The notes beneath the pieces were generated by a model. It was not told the origin of the DNA. It ran no database searches and saw nothing but the letters and a program-made list of their open reading frames with translations. Positions 5,999-8,676 of a stretch of 8,676 nt of DNA are shown piece by piece; positions within the stretch are counted from its first letter, which is position 1, and each line of letters opens with the position of its first letter. The translations under genes and the position numbers were made by a program. This DNA is from CAWCLK01 sp963796225 (GTDB taxonomy: Bacteria > Actinomycetota > Nitriliruptoria > Nitriliruptorales > Nitriliruptoraceae), in NCBI GenBank assembly GCA_963796225.1, contig CAWCLK010000059.1, forward strand, positions 1-8,676. Reading direction: 5' to 3'.

Positions 5999-6189
5999 AT
6001 CCCACCCCCGCTGCCGGTCCACGTGTCGCGGGCGTGGCCGGCCTCGGCCTGGGCGTTGCGATAGGCCCGGCCTCCGTCGCCGTCGCTGTGGGCACCCGGG
6101 TCCCACCGACGTCGGTCACGCCGCGTGAGCAGCACCGCCACCACCACGGCCCCGACCAGCGGCACTGCCAGGATCAACCAGAGTTCCAT
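5995..6189 (-). CDS. 64-aa single-span membrane microprotein, first gene of the phzF operon
   Basis: I do not recognise this family. It has 64 residues: an N-terminal membrane helix (about residues 3-22, LWLILAVPLVGAVVVAVLLT), a strongly basic stop (RRDRRRW, 23-29), and a polar, Gly/Asp/Ala-rich cytoplasmic tail ending TWTGSGGGM. The ATG is well supported by GGAGG 6 nt upstream and by a TACCGT -10 box at 6210-6215 on this strand. Its TGA overlaps the GTG of the next microprotein, so the two are probably made in equal amounts and may pair in the membrane. It is transcribed divergently from the alkD-like gene, with 48 bp between the two ATGs. A small membrane anchor or adaptor role is conceivable but not shown by the sequence. 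Confidence 0.75.
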   Translation of the reverse strand: MELWLILAVPLVGAVVVAVLLTRRDRRRWDPGAHSDGDGGRAYRNAQAEAGHARDTWTGSGGGM

Positions 6190-6209
6190 GACGCCCTCCC
6201 CGTCCTCTG

Positions 6210-6231
6210 ACGGTACCCACCGTCGTACCGT
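6210..6231. promoter_or_regulatory. Symmetric divergent promoter (microprotein-phzF operon / alkD-like)
   Basis: ACGGTAC (6210-6216) and GTACCGT (6225-6231) form a perfect 7-bp inverted repeat around the 8-nt spacer CCACCGTC. Each arm contains a TACCGT -10-like hexamer pointing outward: 6215-6210 on minus, ending about 20 nt before the microprotein ATG, and 6226-6231 on plus, ending 6 nt before the alkD-like ATG. Each -35 region would fall on or beyond the other -10, so the two promoters should compete for polymerase. No canonical -35 is visible. The repeat could also be an operator. Confidence 0.5.
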
Positions 6232-6237
6232 GGCGGC

Positions 6238-6951
6238 ATGGATTGCGACGCCGTCCTGGACGAGGTGGTCGCACGGCTCGACGCCGTGGGCACGCCCGAA
6301 CGCGCCGAGCACGAGAAGGCCTACCTGCACAGCGACCTGGACTTCCTCGGGGCATCCGTGCCGGCGGTCCGGGGAGAGGCCAGACGGGTCCAGCGCGAGC
6401 AGCCCGACCTCGACCACGACGCCGTGCTGGCCCTGGTGGCCACGGCCTGGGATGCCGGGATCCACGAGCTGCGTCTGTTCGCCGTGGAGCTGCTGGTCGC
6501 GACCGTCGACGTCCTCGACGTCGACGACGCCGACCGCCTCGCGCAGCTGTGCCGTCAGGCACGTACCTGGGCGCTGGTCGACACGCTGGCGACCGATGTC
6601 GTGGGAGCCGTGGTCGAGCGGGATCCTGCGGGCTGGGACCCGGTGCTGCGACGCTGGGCCGACGACGACGACCTGTGGGTTCGCCGAGCCAGCCTGCTGG
6701 CACACCTGATCCCGCTACGGCGCGGCGACGGCGACTTCGAACGCTTCGGACAGCTCGCCGACGGCATGCTCGACGAGCGGGAGTTCTTCATCCGCAAGGC
6801 CATCGGGTGGGTGCTGCGCGAGACCGGCAAACGCCGCCCCGAGCTGGTGGTCGAGTGGCTGCGACCACGGCTGGACCGTGCCTCGGGCCTGACCGTCCGG
6901 GAGGCGACCCGACGCCTCCCCGCCTCCGACCGTCGGGCCCTGCTCGGGTGA
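6238..6951 (+). CDS. AlkD-like DNA alkylation repair protein (HEAT-like glycosylase)
   Basis: A 237-residue all-helical protein of the DNA_alkylation family (PF08713), which excises N3- and N7-alkylated bases without flipping them out. The key AlkD residues are kept with correct spacing: Trp111 and Asp115 in TWALVDTLA (the Asp is the catalytic residue in Bacillus cereus AlkD, Asp113), Arg149/Arg150 in LWVRRASLL, and Trp191 with Arg194 in FFIRKAIGWVLRE. The N-terminal KAYLHSDLDFLGASVPAVR region (27-45) matches the usual substrate-facing start. The ATG at 6238 has no good Shine-Dalgarno site but lies 6 nt after a TACCGT -10 box, pointing to a leaderless mRNA. It shares that promoter region with the divergent microprotein operon and ends 18 nt from a convergent membrane gene. 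Family assignment is firm; substrate range is inferred. Confidence 0.92.
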   Translation: MDCDAVLDEVVARLDAVGTPERAEHEKAYLHSDLDFLGASVPAVRGEARRVQREQPDLDHDAVLALVATAWDAGIHELRLFAVELLVATVDVLDVDDADRLAQLCRQARTWALVDTLATDVVGAVVERDPAGWDPVLRRWADDDDLWVRRASLLAHLIPLRRGDGDFERFGQLADGMLDEREFFIRKAIGWVLRETGKRRPELVVEWLRPRLDRASGLTVREATRRLPASDRRALLG

Positions 6952-6969
6952 GCCGCTGGCCGTCGACCC

Positions 6970-7200
6970 TCACGACCGTGGTCCGCCTCCCCACCGCGCC
7001 CCGACCAGCCCTCCCGCGAGGGCGAGTCCCGGCACGAGGTTCCAGGACAGTCCCTGCAGCTCGCGGACCCAGCCGTCGGCGTCCTCCAGCACGGGCGTCA
7101 CCAGCAGGTAGAGGGCGGCGCCGACCACCGCGCCGAGCACCGCCCCGAGCAGCACCGCCATGAGGCCGCCGTGCCATCCCCTGTCGATCCGGGTGCCCAT
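6970..7200 (-). CDS. 76-aa two-span membrane protein
   Basis: An unrecognised 76-residue protein with two predicted membrane helices: about residues 12-35, which carry a glycine-zipper-like stretch (GAVLGAVVGAALYLL, 19-33), and about 56-70 (VPGLALAGGLVGARW), separated by a short acidic loop containing EDADGW. Both ends carry Arg, which suggests both termini face the cytoplasm. The ATG at 7200 is favoured by GGAGG (minus strand, complement of 7205-7209) only 4 nt upstream; the open frame extends further upstream but without an equal start signal. It is divergent from map (143 bp apart) and convergent with the alkD-like gene. The glycine-rich helix suggests tight helix packing or oligomerisation. 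No function can be assigned. Confidence 0.68.
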   Translation of the reverse strand: MGTRIDRGWHGGLMAVLLGAVLGAVVGAALYLLVTPVLEDADGWVRELQGLSWNLVPGLALAGGLVGARWGGGPRS

Positions 7201-7207
7201 GACGCCT

Positions 7208-7219
7208 CCGATCCATCGG
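7208..7219. repeat. Short palindrome over the ribosome site of the two-span membrane gene
   Basis: CCGATCCATCGG has 5-bp arms around CC and overlaps the first bases of the minus-strand GGAGG site. In the mRNA it could form a small stem or, in DNA, an operator. It is short enough to be chance. Confidence 0.2.
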
Positions 7220-7313
7220 TGCTGTCGTCGAGGTGATCGTGCCTCCCTCCCCATCTCGGCACCAGTGCCATACGGCACGGAACCCGGCGTCGTCCGGGCG
7301 GTGCGACGCCCCC

Positions 7314-7319
7314 TACCCT
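7314..7319 (+). promoter_or_regulatory. Putative -10 box of map
   Basis: TACCCT fits TANNNT and ends 24 nt before the GTG of map. A start near 7326 would give a leader of about 18 nt carrying GAGGAGG (7332-7338). The flanking CCTACCCTCGC is shared with the tRNA-Leu upstream region (CCTACCCTCGC around 4824-4834). No good -35 box is seen. Confidence 0.45.
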
Positions 7320-7343
7320 CGCTCGCGAGCCGAGGAGGTTCCC

Positions 7344-8111
7344 GTGATCGTCCGCAAGACCCGCCGCGAGATCGACGCGCTGCGCGAGGCCGGCCGCGTC
7401 GTCGCCCTCGCCCACCGCGCGATGCGCGAGATCGCCGACGTCGGCGTGACCCTGCACGACCTCGACAAGGTCGCCCGCGACGTGCTGGCCGAGCACGGTG
7501 CCGAATCCGCCTTCCTCGACTACCAGCCCGGGTTCGCGCCGAGCCCGTTCCCCGGCGTGATCTGCTCGTCGGTCAACGACGTCATCGTGCACGGGATCCC
7601 CAGCGACCAGGCGCTCGAGGACGGCGACCTCGTCAGCATCGACTTCGGGGCCATCCTCGATGGCTGGGTCGGCGACGCCGCGGTCTCGTTCATCGTGGGC
7701 ACGCCCCGTCCCGAGGACGAGGAGCTCATCGCCGTGACCGACCGGGCCCTGTACGCCGGGATCGAGCAGGCGACCGTCGGCAACCGCATCGGGGACATCA
7801 GCCACGCCATCGGGACGATCGCCCGCGAGCACGACTACGGCATGCCGCAGGGCTGGGGCGGCCACGGCGTGGGCCGCGAGATGCACGAGGACCCGTCCGT
7901 GCCCAACGAGGGACGGGCGGGGCGTGGCCTCAAGCTCAAGCCCGGGCTGGTGATCGCCATCGAGCCCATGTTCATGGCCGGCGGCTCCGACGAGTTCACC
8001 ATCGACGACGACGGCTGGACCGTGCGCACCCGCGACGGAAGTCGCGCCGCCCACAGCGAGCACACGATCGCCATCACCGAGGACGGTCCGGAGATCCTGA
8101 CGCTTCCCTGA
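7344..8111 (+). CDS. map: Methionine aminopeptidase, type I
   Basis: A 255-residue cytoplasmic metalloprotease that removes the initiator Met from nascent proteins. All five metal ligands of the pita-bread fold are present: Asp100 in SIDFG, Asp111 in VGDAA, His174 in GHGVGREMHE, Glu207 in AIEPM and Glu239 in HSEHTI. His83 in VHGIP matches the conserved substrate-site His79 of the E. coli enzyme. There is no N-terminal zinc-finger extension and no type II insert, and the length is typical of type Ia. The GTG start is set by GAGGAGG (7332-7338) 5 nt upstream and by the family-typical IVRKTRREI opening. It stands alone rather than in the usual secY-adk-map-infA cluster, so the genome may carry another copy. 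A YbaK-like deacylase follows 64 nt downstream. Confidence 0.96.
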   Translation: MIVRKTRREIDALREAGRVVALAHRAMREIADVGVTLHDLDKVARDVLAEHGAESAFLDYQPGFAPSPFPGVICSSVNDVIVHGIPSDQALEDGDLVSIDFGAILDGWVGDAAVSFIVGTPRPEDEELIAVTDRALYAGIEQATVGNRIGDISHAIGTIAREHDYGMPQGWGGHGVGREMHEDPSVPNEGRAGRGLKLKPGLVIAIEPMFMAGGSDEFTIDDDGWTVRTRDGSRAAHSEHTIAITEDGPEILTLP

Positions 8112-8138
8112 CGTGCGGCACCCCCGCGCACACCTCGT

Positions 8139-8144
8139 TACGGT
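8139..8144 (+). promoter_or_regulatory. Putative -10 box of the YbaK-like gene
   Basis: TACGGT, identical to the boxes before apt and the MBL gene, ends 31 nt before the ATG. No -35 box is visible at the right distance. It suggests this gene has its own transcript besides any read-through from map. Confidence 0.35.
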
Positions 8145-8175
8145 CGAGGACGACGCGGACGTCGGGAGGGTCGCC

Positions 8176-8646
8176 ATGGGAGCGGAGCAGGTGCACGAGC
8201 TGCTCGACCGCCACGAGGTCGAGTACGAGGTCCACGACCACGAGCAGGCGGTCGACGCCAGTCGACTCGCCGAGGCCGAGGACGTGTCGGGCTGGGACGT
8301 CGCCAAGCCGGTGATGGTCGACATCGGTGGCCAGCTCGCCATGGTCGTGGTCCCCGCCCCCGTCCACGTCGACCTCGACCGCGTCGGGGACCGGCTGGGA
8401 CACAGCCGGGCACGGCTGGCCGACGAGGAGGAGTTCGCCGACCGGTTCCCCGACTGCGACCCCGGGGCCGAGCCGCCCTTCGGCGAGCTGTACGGCGTGC
8501 CGGTCTTCCTCGACGAGACGCTGCGAGCGCGGACCCGGATCGTGTGCCGGGACGGGTCGCACACGCGTGCGCTGTCGTTGTCGGTCGCCGACTACGTCCG
8601 CGTGGTCCAGCCCGAGATCGTGGACGTGGCCACCCCGCAGTCCTGA
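8176..8646 (+). CDS. YbaK/EbsC-family aminoacyl-tRNA deacylase
   Basis: A 156-residue single-domain protein of the YbaK/ProX editing superfamily, which hydrolyses amino acids wrongly attached to tRNA. The conserved lysine (Lys44 in DVAKPVMVD) is at the position required for deacylation in YbaK. Further family features are MVVVPAPVHVDLDRV (56-70), RLADEEEF (80-87) and FPDCDPGAEPPFGELYGVPV (91-110), where the Gly-Ala-x-Pro-Pro-Phe-Gly segment is the substrate loop. This FPDC...PPFG subgroup is widespread in free-standing bacterial members whose substrate (Pro-, Cys- or Ala-tRNA) is rarely tested. The ATG at 8176 has GGGAGGG (8164-8170) 5 nt upstream; an in-frame GTG at 8113 lacks such a site and abuts the map stop. 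It lies 64 nt downstream of map. Confidence 0.9.
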   Translation: MGAEQVHELLDRHEVEYEVHDHEQAVDASRLAEAEDVSGWDVAKPVMVDIGGQLAMVVVPAPVHVDLDRVGDRLGHSRARLADEEEFADRFPDCDPGAEPPFGELYGVPVFLDETLRARTRIVCRDGSHTRALSLSVADYVRVVQPEIVDVATPQS

Positions 8647-8647
8647 C

Positions 8648-8662
8648 GCCGGCTCAGCCGGC
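8648..8662. terminator. Short hairpin after the YbaK-like gene
   Basis: GCCGGC arms (8648-8653 and 8657-8662) flank TCA directly after the stop at 8646. Read on minus, the TCA gives a TGA preceded by codons for GDVPAG, so a convergent gene may end in the loop. Only six codons are visible and I do not call that gene. Confidence 0.35.
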
Positions 8663-8676
8663 CGGGACGTCGCCGT

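Noticed and set aside
5289..6119. A 276-residue protein starting far upstream of phzF
   Set aside because: Its N-terminal half reads the two microprotein genes out of frame; only the part from about 5771 is PhzF, and its last 53 residues are frameshifted.
7098..8564. 488-codon minus-strand open frame opposite map and the YbaK-like gene
   Set aside because: Its sequence mirrors the codon bias of the two real genes; no domain pattern and no credible start.
8654..8676. C-terminus of a convergent gene at the right edge (GDVPAG then stop)
   Set aside because: Only six codons are visible, which is too little to support a gene.
1..8676. CRISPR arrays, insertion sequences, prophage or defence genes
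   Set aside because: I found no regularly spaced repeats, transposase or phage-like proteins, or terminal inverted repeats.

Overview
The window is very GC-rich, with nearly all third codon positions G or C, frequent GTG starts and acidic proteins. This points to a high-GC actinobacterium. The acidity and gene flavour would suit a Nitriliruptoria/Euzebya-like or other deep-branching halotolerant lineage, but that placement is only a guess. The content is mostly housekeeping and densely packed; the longest gene-free stretch is about 170 bp (4671-4841).

Layout. At the left edge is the 5' end of a metallo-beta-lactamase-fold hydrolase (minus strand). Divergent from it is a purine salvage pair on the plus strand: an AzgA-type NCS2 purine permease and adenine phosphoribosyltransferase (apt). 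A 62-aa acidic disordered protein follows, then a strong 13-bp hairpin that serves as a shared terminator. Converging on it from the minus strand are a secreted M23 coiled-coil peptidase and a dienelactone-hydrolase-family enzyme. A tRNA-Leu(UAG) gene (plus) comes next.

Converging on the tRNA is a minus-strand operon of two single-membrane-span microproteins that overlap as ATGTGA, followed by a PhzF-family isomerase. The PhzF reading frame is broken by an apparent one-base deletion. Divergent from this operon, with only 48 bp between start codons, is an AlkD-like DNA glycosylase (plus). A small two-span membrane protein (minus) converges on the AlkD-like gene. The window ends with methionine aminopeptidase (map) and a YbaK/EbsC-family aminoacyl-tRNA deacylase (both plus).

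How the genes fit together. The permease imports purine bases and Apt converts adenine to AMP. A likely apt promoter (CTGACA-17-TACGGT) has its -35 box lying over the permease stop codon. Map and the YbaK-like protein both belong to protein synthesis and its quality control. The recurring regulatory theme is a -10-like hexamer, TACSST (S = C or G), upstream of at least seven transcription units. In two cases it ends exactly 6 nt before an ATG, which predicts leaderless mRNAs. I see no prophage, insertion sequence, CRISPR array or defence island. The least conventional items are the frameshifted phzF with its two-microprotein leader and the symmetric divergent promoter shared with the alkD-like gene; I do not claim a proven new system.
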